A model generated the notes under the pieces. It searched no databases, was not told where the DNA came from, and worked only from the letters and a program-made list of their open reading frames with translations. Both the position numbers and the translations under genes were made by a program. From Telluria beijingensis (lineage in GTDB: Bacteria > Pseudomonadota > Gammaproteobacteria > Burkholderiales > Burkholderiaceae_D), in contig NZ_CP132480.1 in the NCBI RefSeq assembly GCF_030770395.1, positions 3,007,387-3,071,386 of the forward strand: 64,000 bases of DNA, given 5' to 3'. Positions 49,253 through 62,453 of this stretch are shown piece after piece. Every line of letters begins with the position of its first letter. Position 1 is the first letter of the stretch.

Positions 49253-50566
49253 TCAGAACTTCCGGGCCGGCGTCACGCTGTCGGTGTAGAAGACGCCGTC
49301 GTACGACTGCGCCGGGACGATCTCCTTGGAGACCGTCCCGAATTCGCGCACCGTGTTCTTCTGGTGGAACCAGCCCGTGGATGGCCCCGGGGTCGCCTGT
49401 GAAAAATCGACGAAGGCGTATTTCAGGCCGCCGTTGGCGAGCACCGCCTCGAGCGTTCCAGGCGGCGGGGCCGGCACCGGCGACGGCGGATACTCTCCGT
49501 TGACCACCATGCCGCGGCCCATGTAGAAGCCGACCGTGTACATCTCGGCCCGGCGCCGCTGGGCGAGCAACTGGCCCATGCTGGTGAAGTCGCCTGGCGC
49601 CGCGGCGTTGGTGACGTGCATATTGTGGGCCCACACGATCACCTTGCGGCCAGGGTACAAGGTATCGAGCACGGCGTCGAGCTGCTCGGCCATGCCCGCA
49701 TCGCGCACGGTATTGCCCTCCATGCTGTTGACGCTGCCCAGGTGTTCGTTGCGGCGCGCCAGCCACTTGCGTGCCTGCGTGGTCTGGATCTCGATGTCGA
49801 CCTCGTGGTCCGCGTATCCCGCCGCCCGCAGCTGGGTGCGACTCGCAGCGAGCGCCGTGGCGACGTCCGCGTAGAATGCCTGGATTTCCCTGCTCCGCTC
49901 TGCCGTCAACGGACGGCTGTCGCCCAGTTCCTTGTCATGTTCCGCGACGCGTGGCGCAAGCCCTGCATCGGCGATCGCCAGCATGCCGCGCAAGCGCGCC
50001 TTGTCGAGGTGCCAGCCGCTGAACTGGACATCGAAACCGGCCAGCGTCAGCGGCTTGCTGCCCTCGCGCTGCGCTTTCAGGTAGTCGAACAGGCCTTCGA
50101 TTTCGGTGGTGTTCCAGGTCAGGAACAGGCAGCGCCGCATCACTTCGCGGCTTGCCAGCGTGCCGATCTGCCGGTCGGCGTCGATGCACTGGTCGAGCGA
50201 TCCCTCGAACGCCAGCACGTCGAATCCCATCTGCTGGTGCAGGAACTTGATCAGCCTGACCTTCGCCCAATTGGATTCGGCCACGCCGTGCGAGGCTTCG
50301 CCCAGCTGGACGATGCGCTTGCCCTGCAATAGCGGCTTGAGGAATTGCAGGTCGCTGAAGTCGTCGCTGAACAGGGAACGGATCGGATGCCGGCGCGCCT
50401 GCACGTCGGCGCGCCAGGTGGCGGCGATGGGCGGCATGTCGGCTGGCGCGAGGCGCAGCGCCGCATCGTCCAGCAGCTGTTGCGATGGCTGTGGACGCGG
50501 CGGCGGATCGGCCGCCAGGGCGGTGGGAGCCCACACGGCCAGCAGCAGGGAAAACAGTTGGATCAT
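49253..50566 (-). CDS. Exported erythromycin-esterase-family protein
   Basis: This is a 437-aa protein with a signal peptide (MIQLFSLLLAVWAPTALAA). The Ere-like fold shows LGEASHG (catalytic His), the VLAFEGS block and VIVWAHNMHVTN. True EreA/EreB enzymes hydrolyse macrolides, but most distant members have other or unknown substrates, so resistance should not be assumed. The start at 50566 is set by the signal peptide. It ends one base from the convergent transsulfuration gene. Confidence 0.85.
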   Translation of the reverse strand: MIQLFSLLLAVWAPTALAADPPPRPQPSQQLLDDAALRLAPADMPPIAATWRADVQARRHPIRSLFSDDFSDLQFLKPLLQGKRIVQLGEASHGVAESNWAKVRLIKFLHQQMGFDVLAFEGSLDQCIDADRQIGTLASREVMRRCLFLTWNTTEIEGLFDYLKAQREGSKPLTLAGFDVQFSGWHLDKARLRGMLAIADAGLAPRVAEHDKELGDSRPLTAERSREIQAFYADVATALAASRTQLRAAGYADHEVDIEIQTTQARKWLARRNEHLGSVNSMEGNTVRDAGMAEQLDAVLDTLYPGRKVIVWAHNMHVTNAAAPGDFTSMGQLLAQRRRAEMYTVGFYMGRGMVVNGEYPPSPVPAPPPGTLEAVLANGGLKYAFVDFSQATPGPSTGWFHQKNTVREFGTVSKEIVPAQSYDGVFYTDSVTPARKF

Positions 50567-50632
50567 CGGTCGGCAATTCGAGGCATGGCCTTCCAGCATA
50601 GCCAAGAACCGGCCCCGAATATGCGCACATCG

Positions 50633-52228
50633 TCACGCGGCTTCGAGCAGGCGCTGGTGCGCTGGCGTCGGCGCCGGCAGGCTGCCGCGCAACTTGAAGG
50701 TCGCCACCAGCGCCGACAGCTCGGCGGCCTGCTGGCGCATCGAGCTTGCCGCCGCCGCGGCTTCTTCGACCATCGCCGCGTTCTGCTGGGTCGACAGGTC
50801 GATCTCGGCCATGGCGCGGCTCACTTGCGTGACGCCGTCGGCCTGGCCGGCGCTGGCGGTGTGGATCTGGCCCAGGATGCCGGCCACCTCGTGCACATGT
50901 TCCAGCATGGCGCGCATCGTCGAGCCGGCCGATTCGGCCATGCCGGTGCCGGCCTCGATCTCGCTCGACGAATCCTGGACCAGCTTCTTGATTTCCTTGG
51001 CCGCCCCGGCCGAGTGCTGGGCCAGGTTGCGCACCTCGGACGCCACCACGGCGAAACCGCGCCCTTCGCTGCCGGCGCGCGCCGCTTCCACCGCCGCGTT
51101 GAGCGCCAGGATATTGGTCTGGAAGGCGATGCTGTCGATCATGCCGGTGATGTCCACGATGCGCGCGGCCGAGGCCTTGATCGCGCCCATGCGCGCTACC
51201 AGCTGTTCAACCGCCCGCGCTCCTTCGGTCGCCACGCCGGACGCGGTCTGGGCCAGCGCATTGGCGTTCTTCGCGTTGGCGTTGTTGCTGGCGATCGCCT
51301 CGCTCAGTTCATCCATCGCGGCCACCGTCTGGCGCAGCGCGTCGGCCTGGCGCTCGGTGCGGGTCGACAGGTCCTGGTTGCCTTCGGCGATCTCGCTCGA
51401 GGCCGCATCGATCGCCTGGGCGCCCACCAGCACCTGCGACACGGTGCTCGAGACGCCATGGGTCATGCCGTTGAGGGCGTCGAACAGGCGCCCGATTTCG
51501 TCGCTGCGCTGGTGGCTGATGGTCGGCCGCAAGTCGCCCTTGGCCACCTGCTCGGCCAGTATGGCGGCCTGCTGCAGCGGCACCACCAGGTTGCGGCTGA
51601 TCATCCAGGCCAGGCCGGCGCCGACCAGCAGCGCCGCGCCGCCCAGGCCCAGCAGCAGCATCTTGCTGAAGCTCGATGCGGCCGCCGAGGCGTCGGCCAG
51701 GCGGTGCGCCTCGCTGCTCTCATGGGCCAGCAAGGCTTCCAGTGCGCCGATCTTGGCTTTGTAGCCGGGTTCCCATCGGGTGGTGAGGATCTCTTCGACC
51801 AGGCCGGTCTGGCCCAGGTCCTTGGCCTTGAACAGCGCCTCCTGGACGGTGCCCAGCGCGGCCTTGTGGCGGGCGGCGTCCTGCAGCAAAGTGCGTTCGC
51901 CTTCCGAGATCGGCAGCTTGCCCAGCCGGGCTTCGATGGCGGCGATGTTCTTGCGGCCTTCGGCCAGCTGGGCCTGGAAATAGTCGGCCAGCTCGAGGCT
52001 GTCGCTGCGCGCGATCGAGACGGTGCGCGAACCGTTCAGGCGCTCGATGCCGAGCAGGTCGGACACCAGCTGCTGCTTGGCCAGCTTGTCGTCGACCAGG
52101 TTGGAAGTGATGACATCGGCCGCATGCATGCGCCATACCGCGACGGCGGCGATGATCACGATGACGAGGGAGAGGATGCCGAAAGCGCCGATGAGCTTGG
52201 CGGAGGTGTTGAGCTGTGGGAGTCGCAT
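50633..52228 (-). CDS. Methyl-accepting chemotaxis protein
   Basis: This is a 531-aa transmembrane chemoreceptor. A first membrane helix (about 12-34), a periplasmic four-helix-bundle-like domain of about 150 residues, a second helix (about 190-212), HAMP (213-265) and the signalling domain with the conserved hairpin tip IDSIAFQTNILALNAAVEAA follow in order. The C-terminus (HQRLLEAA) lacks the CheR-docking pentapeptide NWETF. The ligand is unknown. Confidence 0.93.
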   Translation of the reverse strand: MRLPQLNTSAKLIGAFGILSLVIVIIAAVAVWRMHAADVITSNLVDDKLAKQQLVSDLLGIERLNGSRTVSIARSDSLELADYFQAQLAEGRKNIAAIEARLGKLPISEGERTLLQDAARHKAALGTVQEALFKAKDLGQTGLVEEILTTRWEPGYKAKIGALEALLAHESSEAHRLADASAAASSFSKMLLLGLGGAALLVGAGLAWMISRNLVVPLQQAAILAEQVAKGDLRPTISHQRSDEIGRLFDALNGMTHGVSSTVSQVLVGAQAIDAASSEIAEGNQDLSTRTERQADALRQTVAAMDELSEAIASNNANAKNANALAQTASGVATEGARAVEQLVARMGAIKASAARIVDITGMIDSIAFQTNILALNAAVEAARAGSEGRGFAVVASEVRNLAQHSAGAAKEIKKLVQDSSSEIEAGTGMAESAGSTMRAMLEHVHEVAGILGQIHTASAGQADGVTQVSRAMAEIDLSTQQNAAMVEEAAAAASSMRQQAAELSALVATFKLRGSLPAPTPAHQRLLEAA

Positions 52229-52413
52229 TGGGAGTCCATGAGGGGGTGGGCCAACAATGCGGGTAGTGTAGAAATGTTATATGACAGGTGCGTGAACTCA
52301 CATTTCAAGAAATAGCATTATTTAAACAGAAACTGAGTTTGCTTAATTGAAAGTAAAAAATCGCTAGTGACTGTTCTAACCGCCGGCCCAAAAACGTCAT
52401 CCCCGCGCAGGCG

Positions 52414-53722
52414 CACTGCTGTCCGGGATAATTTGAGAGGAAATTGCTGGAAGGGTTGCAGGGACTGGTTTACCGGCGTATACCGGAGTCGCCAAACTCA
52501 AAAAACCAAACCCTGCAACATGTTCAGCATAACCACCTTTCACGAATTATTAAAGGGGTTGCCTCGCGCAACCTTCGACAAATTGGTCAATGCCCACAAG
52601 GGCGACAAATATGTGAAGCGCTTCGGCCATTGGGATCACCTGATCACGATGCTGTACGCTCAGATGAGCGAGGCGCCAGGTCTTCGTCCGCTCGAGGCCG
52701 GATTCAATAGTCATGTGTCTCACCTGTACCACCTGGGTACGAAGCCGATCAAGCGCTCCACACTAGCTGAAGCGAACAAGAACCGTTCGGATGCCGTTTT
52801 CAATGACGTTGCAGTAATGCTGATGGGCCAGGTTTCGGCCAAGTTACGCAGCGACAGCGCTGAGTTGATGTATCTGCTGGACTCGACATCCATCACGCTC
52901 AAAGGGCGTGAATTCGATCAGTGGACGTTGGCGAACCGCACTCGCAATACACAGGGAATCAAGCTGCACATGTTGCTCGATGCGCATTCGCAGGTGCCGC
53001 ACTGGCACCGATTCAGCGCAGCAAACGTCAATGACGTTGAGCTGGCATCGGACGTGCCGCTGAGAGAGGGCGCCTTGTACGTCTTCGACAAGGGCTACTG
53101 CAGTTACAGCTGGTGGCACAGGATCGACAAGGCTGGAGCACGATTTGTTACCCGATTCAAGAGCAATGCCAGCTTGGCTTGCCTGGAGCAACGCGCGATC
53201 CCGGCCGATGCAGCTTCGGTGATTCTCAGTGACGAGATTGTTCAGCTCAAGAACCGCAACCCTGGCGGTGGCCGGCGAAATCCCTATGTCGCGCCGTTAC
53301 GTCGTATCACGGTAGCACGTCCAGACAAGCCCACGTCGATGGAGATCGCCACCAATGACCTGACGAGTCCAGCACTGGAAATTGCCCAGCGCTACAAGGA
53401 CCGCTGGGGCATCGAGTTGTTCTTCAAATGGATCAAGCAGCACTTGAAGATCAAAAAGTTCTTGGGACGAAGCGAGAACGCCGTACGTATCCAGATTCTT
53501 ACCGCGTTGATTAGCTACTTGCTACTGGCGCTGTATAAGCATCGCAACGCGATGACAGGGTCTCTCTGGGACTGTCTCGCCGTAGTGCGAGCCACGTTGT
53601 TTCAGCGCGTAGCAACTGAGAACTACTACAAGAAAAAGAGGCAGCGGCAACTACAAATTGCCGCATGCCAGCTCAGTTTGATCTAAGTGACCGTGTCAAG
53701 AAAATTATTCCGGACAGCAGTG
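52414..53722 (+). mobile_element. IS4-family insertion sequence, 1309 bp, intact
   Basis: The terminal inverted repeats begin CACTGCTGTCCGG and match at 20 of 21 positions (52414-52434 and 53702-53722). A 10-bp direct repeat, CGCGCAGGCG, flanks it (52404-52413 and 53723-53732). The element encodes one full-length transposase and nothing else. Intact ends, target duplication and open reading frame suggest a recent insertion. Confidence 0.93.
52520..53686 (+). CDS. IS4-family transposase (DUF4372 N-terminus)
   Basis: This is a 388-aa DDE transposase. The N-terminal domain (MFSITTFHELLKGLPRATF to about residue 75) is DUF4372-like. The catalytic domain has LLDSTSITL (first Asp), GALYVFDKGYCSY (second Asp) and the Y-x2-R-W-x-I-E-L-F-F-K-W block (the Y2R/E region with the catalytic Glu). 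All three acidic residues are present, so it appears functional. The ATG at 52520 begins the family-like start; the frame is open upstream. Confidence 0.93.
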   Translation: MFSITTFHELLKGLPRATFDKLVNAHKGDKYVKRFGHWDHLITMLYAQMSEAPGLRPLEAGFNSHVSHLYHLGTKPIKRSTLAEANKNRSDAVFNDVAVMLMGQVSAKLRSDSAELMYLLDSTSITLKGREFDQWTLANRTRNTQGIKLHMLLDAHSQVPHWHRFSAANVNDVELASDVPLREGALYVFDKGYCSYSWWHRIDKAGARFVTRFKSNASLACLEQRAIPADAASVILSDEIVQLKNRNPGGGRRNPYVAPLRRITVARPDKPTSMEIATNDLTSPALEIAQRYKDRWGIELFFKWIKQHLKIKKFLGRSENAVRIQILTALISYLLLALYKHRNAMTGSLWDCLAVVRATLFQRVATENYYKKKRQRQLQIAACQLSLI

Positions 53723-53784
53723 CGCGCAGGCGGGGATGACGGTTTGTTACAGCTAACTACCTTGCAGTAGCTATACGACCGTGC

Positions 53785-56081
<2,297 letters not shown>

Positions 56082-56085
<4 letters not shown>

Positions 56086-56384
56086 ACTTCCTCCATCACG
56101 CACTGCAGGGGGTGCCCGGCCTTGCGCGCATGCGTTAAGACAAACTCCACTTTGGTACACGCTATATCTTTGGAAAACACCCCACACACCCCTTTACCAT
56201 GACGGTGAACAGAGAGCATGATCTGGGTTGCGGTCTCGCGATCCTTGTTGAAATACTCCTGGATCACGGCGACCACGAACTCCATCGGCGTGTAGTCATC
56301 GTTCAGCAGCGCCACCTGGTATAGCGGAGGCGGTTTGACGGTCTGCCGCTCAAGCAGTTGTTCAGTATCGTGCTTCGTTGCCAT
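56082..56384 (-). CDS. clpS: ClpS adaptor of ClpA
   Basis: This 100-aa adaptor delivers N-degron substrates to ClpAP. The conserved core is [18 protein letters not shown] (Asn/Asp N-end-rule pocket) followed by [15 protein letters not shown] and TKVEFV. It is translationally coupled to clpA. Confidence 0.97.
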
Positions 56385-56592
56385 GGGGTTATTCTAATAC
56401 TTCCGCGGTTGGTGCCAAGCGTAAACATCAGCTCGTTTTCTGGTGCTTCCATCTTACGCGTTTTCAGATATTTGCGCAGATGGCGTTCCGATTGAGGAAA
56501 TCAAGACCGTGGATGGGTTACGCTGGAAATATTTGGCAATAGGCACGCAAAAGCGCTTGACTTCAGTGATTATTCCACCAACAATGCAGTTA

Positions 56593-56621
56593 TTGACATT
56601 GTACTTATGTACTTGTTGATA
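56593..56621 (+). promoter_or_regulatory. Candidate cspA promoter in a 318-base AT-rich gap
   Basis: TTGACA (56593-56598), a 17-base spacer and TTGATA (56616-56621) would give a leader of about 75 bases before cspA. The rest of the clpS-cspA gap (56385-56702) shows no gene. A structured leader is usual for cold-shock genes, but no cold-box was identified. Confidence 0.45.
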
Positions 56622-56702
56622 AGAAGTGAGCAGGCTGAGGAGGGGGCAAGAAGCTTCTTGCTTTTATGGCTCGTGTGATTTGTTAAATTTGAAAGTTCTT
56701 TT

Positions 56703-56906
56703 ATGGCAACTGGTACTGTTAAGTGGTTCAATGATTCCAAAGGCTTTGGCTTCATCACTCCTGATGACGGCGGCGAGGATCTGTTCGCTCACTTCTCCGC
56801 GATCAACATGAACGGTTTTAAGACCCTCAAAGAAGGTCAAAAAGTCCAATTCGAAGTCACGCAAGGCCCTAAAGGCAAGCAAGCTTCCAATATCCAGGGT
56901 CTGTAA
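56703..56906 (+). CDS. Cold-shock protein (CspA family)
   Basis: This is a 67-aa OB-fold RNA/DNA-binding protein. RNP1 is KGFGFI and RNP2 is DLFAHF; it starts [11 protein letters not shown]. It acts as an RNA chaperone. Codon use and the AT-rich leader differ from the neighbours, as usual for these genes. A weak GAAAG site precedes the ATG and a strong terminator follows. Confidence 0.97.
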   Translation: MATGTVKWFNDSKGFGFITPDDGGEDLFAHFSAINMNGFKTLKEGQKVQFEVTQGPKGKQASNIQGL

Positions 56907-56930
56907 TCTTTCCCCTCCCGGAAGCAAGGA

Positions 56931-56954
56931 ACCCCGCAACTGCGGGGTTTTTTT
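56931..56954 (+). terminator. Terminator of the cold-shock gene
   Basis: An 8-bp stem ACCCCGCA/TGCGGGGT with a two-base loop is followed by seven or more T. Confidence 0.92.
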
Positions 56955-57024
56955 TCGCCCGTCAAGCATGCGTCCAGCCGCTATCCTGCACGAAGACCCG
57001 CAAGTCGGCCAGGATGGCGCCAAG

Positions 57025-57255
57025 CTATTCCTCGTCGACCGCGTCCGGCAAGCCTTCCGCACTGGCATGCTTGAGCCCCTCCATCGCCTCGTCGAAACGG
57101 CGCACCAGCGCCGCCGCCCGTTCCGAATCATCGGGCGCCAGTGCTCCCGCCGCCACCGCCGCGCGCAACTTCTCCGGATCGGCATGGCGCTTGACCCCAT
57201 AGATGAAGCGCCCGATTTTCTCGTAATGCTGCTGGGTGATCGATTCTTCGCTCAT
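57025..57255 (-). CDS. Small conserved hypothetical protein downstream of icd
   Basis: This is a 76-aa acidic, helical, soluble protein (MSEESITQQHYEKIGRFIYG...LVRRFDEAMEGLKHAS...DAVDEE). I do not recognise a family. A good AGGAG site and position 26 bases after the icd stop support that it is real and co-transcribed with icd. Confidence 0.72.
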   Translation of the reverse strand: MSEESITQQHYEKIGRFIYGVKRHADPEKLRAAVAAGALAPDDSERAAALVRRFDEAMEGLKHASAEGLPDAVDEE

Positions 57256-57281
57256 GCCGTCTCCTGGTACGCGATGAACGA

Positions 57282-58538
57282 CTATCCCATATTTTCGATC
57301 ATGACGTCGCCGAATCCCGAGCATGACACCTGGGTCGCGCCTTCCATCAGGCGCGCGAAATCGTACGTCACCTTTTTCGATACGATCGCCCGGCCCATGG
57401 CCGCGATGACCAGGTCGGCCGCCTCGCTCCAGCCCATATGGCGCAACATCATTTCGGCCGACAGGATCAGCGAACCCGGATTCACGTAATCCTTGCCCGC
57501 GTATTTCGGCGCCGTACCGTGGGTCGCCTCGAACACCGCCACCGAATCCGACATATTCGCGCCCGGCGCGATGCCGATGCCGCCGACCTGGGCCGCCAGC
57601 GCATCCGAGATATAGTCGCCATTCAGGTTGAGGGTCGCGATCACGCTGTATTCGGCGGGCCGCAGCAGGATTTGCTGCAGGAAGGCGTCGGCAATCGAAT
57701 CCTTGATCATGATGTCGCGTCCGGTCTTCGGATTCTTCACCCTGCACCACGGACCGCCGTCGAACAGCTCGGCGCCAAATTCCTTTTGCGCCAGCGCGTA
57801 ACCCCAGTCGCGGAAAGCGCCTTCGGTATATTTCATGATATTGCCCTTGTGGACCAGGGTCACCGATGGCTTGTCATGGTCGATCGCATACTGGATCGCC
57901 TTGCGCACCAGGCGCTCGGTCCCTTCGCGCGAGACCGGCTTGATGCCCAGGCCCGAGGTCTCGGGGAAGCGGATCTTGCTGACGCCCATTTCCTCGGCCA
58001 GGAAGGCGATCAGCTTGCGCGCGCCTTCCGAACCGGCCTGGTATTCGATGCCGGCATAGATGTCTTCGGAGTTTTCGCGGAAGATCACCATATCGGTCCT
58101 TTCCGGCTGCTTGAGCGGCGACGGCACGCCGGTGAAATAACGCACCGGGCGCAGGCACACATACAGGTCGAGCTCCTGGCGCAGCGCGACATTGAGCGAA
58201 CGGATGCCGCCGCCGACCGGCGTCGTCAGCGGGCCCTTGATCGAGACCACGTAATCCTTCAGCACCTCGAGCGTCTCGCCCGGCAGCCAGGTGTCCGCGC
58301 CGTAGCGCCGGGTCGCCTTCTCGCCGGCAAAGATCTCCATCCAGCGGATCTTGCGCGCGCCGCCATAGGCTTTCTCCACCGCGGCGTCGACCACCTTGAT
58401 CATGACGGGCGTGACGTCCACGCCGGTGCCATCGCCCTCGATATAGGGAATGACCGGGTTATCCGGGACGTTCAGGGTGAAATCGGCGTTGACGGTGATC
58501 TTGCTGCCGTCGGCCGGGACGGTGATATGCTGGTACAT
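57282..58538 (-). CDS. icd: NADP-dependent isocitrate dehydrogenase (dimeric)
   Basis: This is a 418-aa TCA enzyme of the E. coli Icd type. Motifs: [14 protein letters not shown] (substrate loop with the Ser that is phosphorylated in E. coli), [29 protein letters not shown] (metal Asp) and the NADP loop [14 protein letters not shown]. The ATG at 58538 has a GGGAG site. It is one of two isocitrate dehydrogenases here; the monomeric one lies beyond rluE. A 21-bp element upstream is shared by both. Confidence 0.96.
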   Translation of the reverse strand: MYQHITVPADGSKITVNADFTLNVPDNPVIPYIEGDGTGVDVTPVMIKVVDAAVEKAYGGARKIRWMEIFAGEKATRRYGADTWLPGETLEVLKDYVVSIKGPLTTPVGGGIRSLNVALRQELDLYVCLRPVRYFTGVPSPLKQPERTDMVIFRENSEDIYAGIEYQAGSEGARKLIAFLAEEMGVSKIRFPETSGLGIKPVSREGTERLVRKAIQYAIDHDKPSVTLVHKGNIMKYTEGAFRDWGYALAQKEFGAELFDGGPWCRVKNPKTGRDIMIKDSIADAFLQQILLRPAEYSVIATLNLNGDYISDALAAQVGGIGIAPGANMSDSVAVFEATHGTAPKYAGKDYVNPGSLILSAEMMLRHMGWSEAADLVIAAMGRAIVSKKVTYDFARLMEGATQVSCSGFGDVMIENMG

Positions 58539-58616
58539 CGCGTGTTCTCCCAGGTGGGCGGCGGTCGGCAGGACGAACTCGATTACAATATTGCCCCGAT
58601 TCGCCTGCATGCCGCC

Positions 58617-58637
58617 AGTCCTCTATAAGACATAAGA
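58617..58637 (-). promoter_or_regulatory. 21-bp element shared by both isocitrate dehydrogenase genes (copy 1)
   Basis: The core TCTATAAGACATAAGA (58622-58637) is preceded by AGTCC. It recurs with one mismatch at 61730-61750. It lies 80-100 bases upstream of icd and about 73 bases before the divergent rluE. It is a candidate regulator-binding site for central metabolism, by inference. Confidence 0.7.
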
Positions 58638-58709
58638 TGGTGTGCGTTTTATCATGCCTCAGTATTCTGCCATATCGGCACGCTATTGACCTGAAGCCCT
58701 CCCATATCG

Positions 58710-59255
58710 ATGCCCCTGATTCTCTTCAATAAACCGTTCCAGGTCCTGTGCCAGTTCTCGCCACAGGAAGGCCGTGAATCGCTGGCCGATTACCTGGACA
58801 TTCCCGGCATTTATCCCGCCGGCCGGCTGGACGCCGACAGCGAGGGCCTGATGCTGCTGACCGACGACGGCAAGCTGCAGCACAAGATCGCCCATCCCGA
58901 CCACAAGGAAGCCAAGACCTACCTGGTGCAGGTGGATGGCGTGCCCGAAGCCGCCGCGCTGGCGCGCCTGCAGGCGCCGCTCGACCTGGGCGATTTCGTC
59001 ACGAAACCGTGCCGCGCCGTGCGCATCGCCGAGCCCGAATGGCTGTGGCCACGCAACCCGCCGATCCGCACGCGCCAGGACCAGCCGACGGCCTGGATCG
59101 CGATCACGCTGGAAGAAGGCAAGAACCGCCAGGTGCGCCGGATGACGGCGGCGGTGGGCCACCCTACCCTGCGCCTGGTGCGCAGCAGTATCGGGCCGTT
59201 TTCATTGGCGACGCATCCATTGATGCCCGGCGAATACACCGAAGTCAGGATGTAA
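58710..59255 (+). CDS. rluE: 23S rRNA pseudouridine synthase RluE family
   Basis: This is a 181-aa RsuA-type synthase without an S4 domain, as in RluE, which modifies U2457. The catalytic Asp lies in AGRLDADSEGL. KTYLVQVDG, EGKNRQVRRM and the C-terminal LRLVRSSIG are conserved. It sits between two isocitrate dehydrogenase genes on the opposite strand; no ribosome site is obvious. Confidence 0.92.
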   Translation: MPLILFNKPFQVLCQFSPQEGRESLADYLDIPGIYPAGRLDADSEGLMLLTDDGKLQHKIAHPDHKEAKTYLVQVDGVPEAAALARLQAPLDLGDFVTKPCRAVRIAEPEWLWPRNPPIRTRQDQPTAWIAITLEEGKNRQVRRMTAAVGHPTLRLVRSSIGPFSLATHPLMPGEYTEVRM

Positions 59256-59256
59256 A

Positions 59257-59293
59257 AAAACCCGCCGACCTTTACGGTACGGCGGGTTTTTTC
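59257..59293. terminator. Bidirectional terminator between rluE and monomeric icd
   Basis: An 11-bp stem AAAACCCGCCG/CGGCGGGTTTT with an internal ACC/GGT pairing is flanked by A and T runs on both sides, so it serves the two convergent genes. Confidence 0.92.
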
Positions 59294-59308
59294 ATGGGCG
59301 TTTCAACT

Positions 59309-61540
<2,232 letters not shown>

Positions 61541-61729
61541 GCACATTTTCCTCGGTAATCGCGAACGTCGTCGCGAGTATAAAACTGACAATTGGCCACA
61601 GGGCAAGACCCTGGCGCTCCGCCTTGGCGCACCGCGCTGATGCCGGACATTCTACCCCTCCCGATCCCGGAATGGACAGATTGCAAAGGAGTGATGAGCC
61701 CCCTGAGTGATCCGCGGTCGCGCGCCGCA

Positions 61730-61750
61730 AGTCTTCTATAAGACATAAGA
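61730..61750 (-). promoter_or_regulatory. 21-bp element shared by both isocitrate dehydrogenase genes (copy 2)
   Basis: AGTCT followed by TCTATAAGACATAAGA matches copy 1 at 20 of 21 positions. On the minus strand it contains the inverted repeat GTCTT-ATAG-AAGAC. It lies 190-210 bases upstream of the monomeric enzyme. The rest of the gap 61541-61836 shows no gene. Confidence 0.7.
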
Positions 61751-61836
61751 CGCGCCATATTATGCCCGAGGTTTGGGCGCGATACCAGTTTTTAAGCGCT
61801 CGACAACCCTGGAGCATGAAGAGCGCCGCGCCAAGC

Positions 61837-61868
61837 AAAAAAACCCGCCAGGACCGAAGTCGGGCGGG
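61837..61868 (-). terminator. Terminator of rpsT
   Basis: On the minus strand a CCCGCC/GGCGGG stem (61863-61868 and 61844-61849) is followed by seven T. Confidence 0.85.
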
Positions 61869-61927
61869 TCTTTCCAACTGCACAGAACTTTGCCGTCGCA
61901 GCCCAGGGGCCGCGTCGCAAACGGCTA

Positions 61928-62194
61928 TTAGGCCGACAGTGCCTTCAGGGCTGCAGCCAGGCGGCTCTTGTGACGTGCTGCCTTGTTCTTGTGGATGATT
62001 TTCTTGTCAGCGATGCTGTCGATCTTCGACACGGACTGCTGGAAGATGGTGGTCGCGGCAGCCTTGTCGCCAGCCTGGATGGCTTTGCGGACGGCCTTGA
62101 TTGCGGTGCGCAGGGTCGAACGCTGCGACGAGTTGTGTGCGTTTTGCTTAACTGCTTGACGAGCGCGTTTGCGCGCTTGTGCGGTATTTGCCAT
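61928..62194 (-). CDS. rpsT: Ribosomal protein S20
   Basis: This is the 88-aa 30S protein S20 (bS20), Lys/Arg/Ala-rich and helical: [31 protein letters not shown] and [18 protein letters not shown]. The AGGAA site before the ATG at 62194 sets the start. In other bacteria it is autoregulated; nothing here shows this directly. It has its own terminator. Confidence 0.97.
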   Translation of the reverse strand: MANTAQARKRARQAVKQNAHNSSQRSTLRTAIKAVRKAIQAGDKAAATTIFQQSVSKIDSIADKKIIHKNKAARHKSRLAAALKALSA

Positions 62195-62439
62195 GGAATT
62201 TCCTAAATCGGGGTCAAGTTGCGTTTGCAAACATTAGCGACTGTCAAACCGGCGCCTTGGCTTACCTAGCGGAGCCTGCCCAACGATTAGTGTCTGCTAA
62301 CAGAATTCAGTACAGCCCATGATTATAGCGAAGGTTTCAATTCGGAGCAATTCATAATTCAGACATTGTCGGTTTACCGCCCTTTCGAGGGCGTTGTCCA
62401 ATACGTCAAAACGACCCGAATCCAGACGAGTTGCCCAAG

Positions 62440-62445
62440 TATAAT
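62440..62445 (+). promoter_or_regulatory. Possible -10 element of murJ
   Basis: A perfect TATAAT ends 8 bases before the murJ ATG, with no ribosome site between. No -35 is recognisable at 16-18 bases. If used, the transcript would be nearly leaderless. Confidence 0.35.
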
Positions 62446-62453
62446 CTTGCGCC

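Larger units (their letters stand above)
52395..53741. repeat. REP-like palindrome split by the IS element
   Basis: Joining 52395-52413 to 53733-53741 restores a perfect palindrome with 12-bp arms (CGTCATCCCCGC) and a GCAG loop. It belongs to the same repeat family as 7056-7160. The IS lies within it. Confidence 0.85.

Noticed and set aside
49253..50566. Macrolide resistance gene
   Set aside because: The fold is erythromycin-esterase-like, but distant family members have other functions and there is no resistance context.
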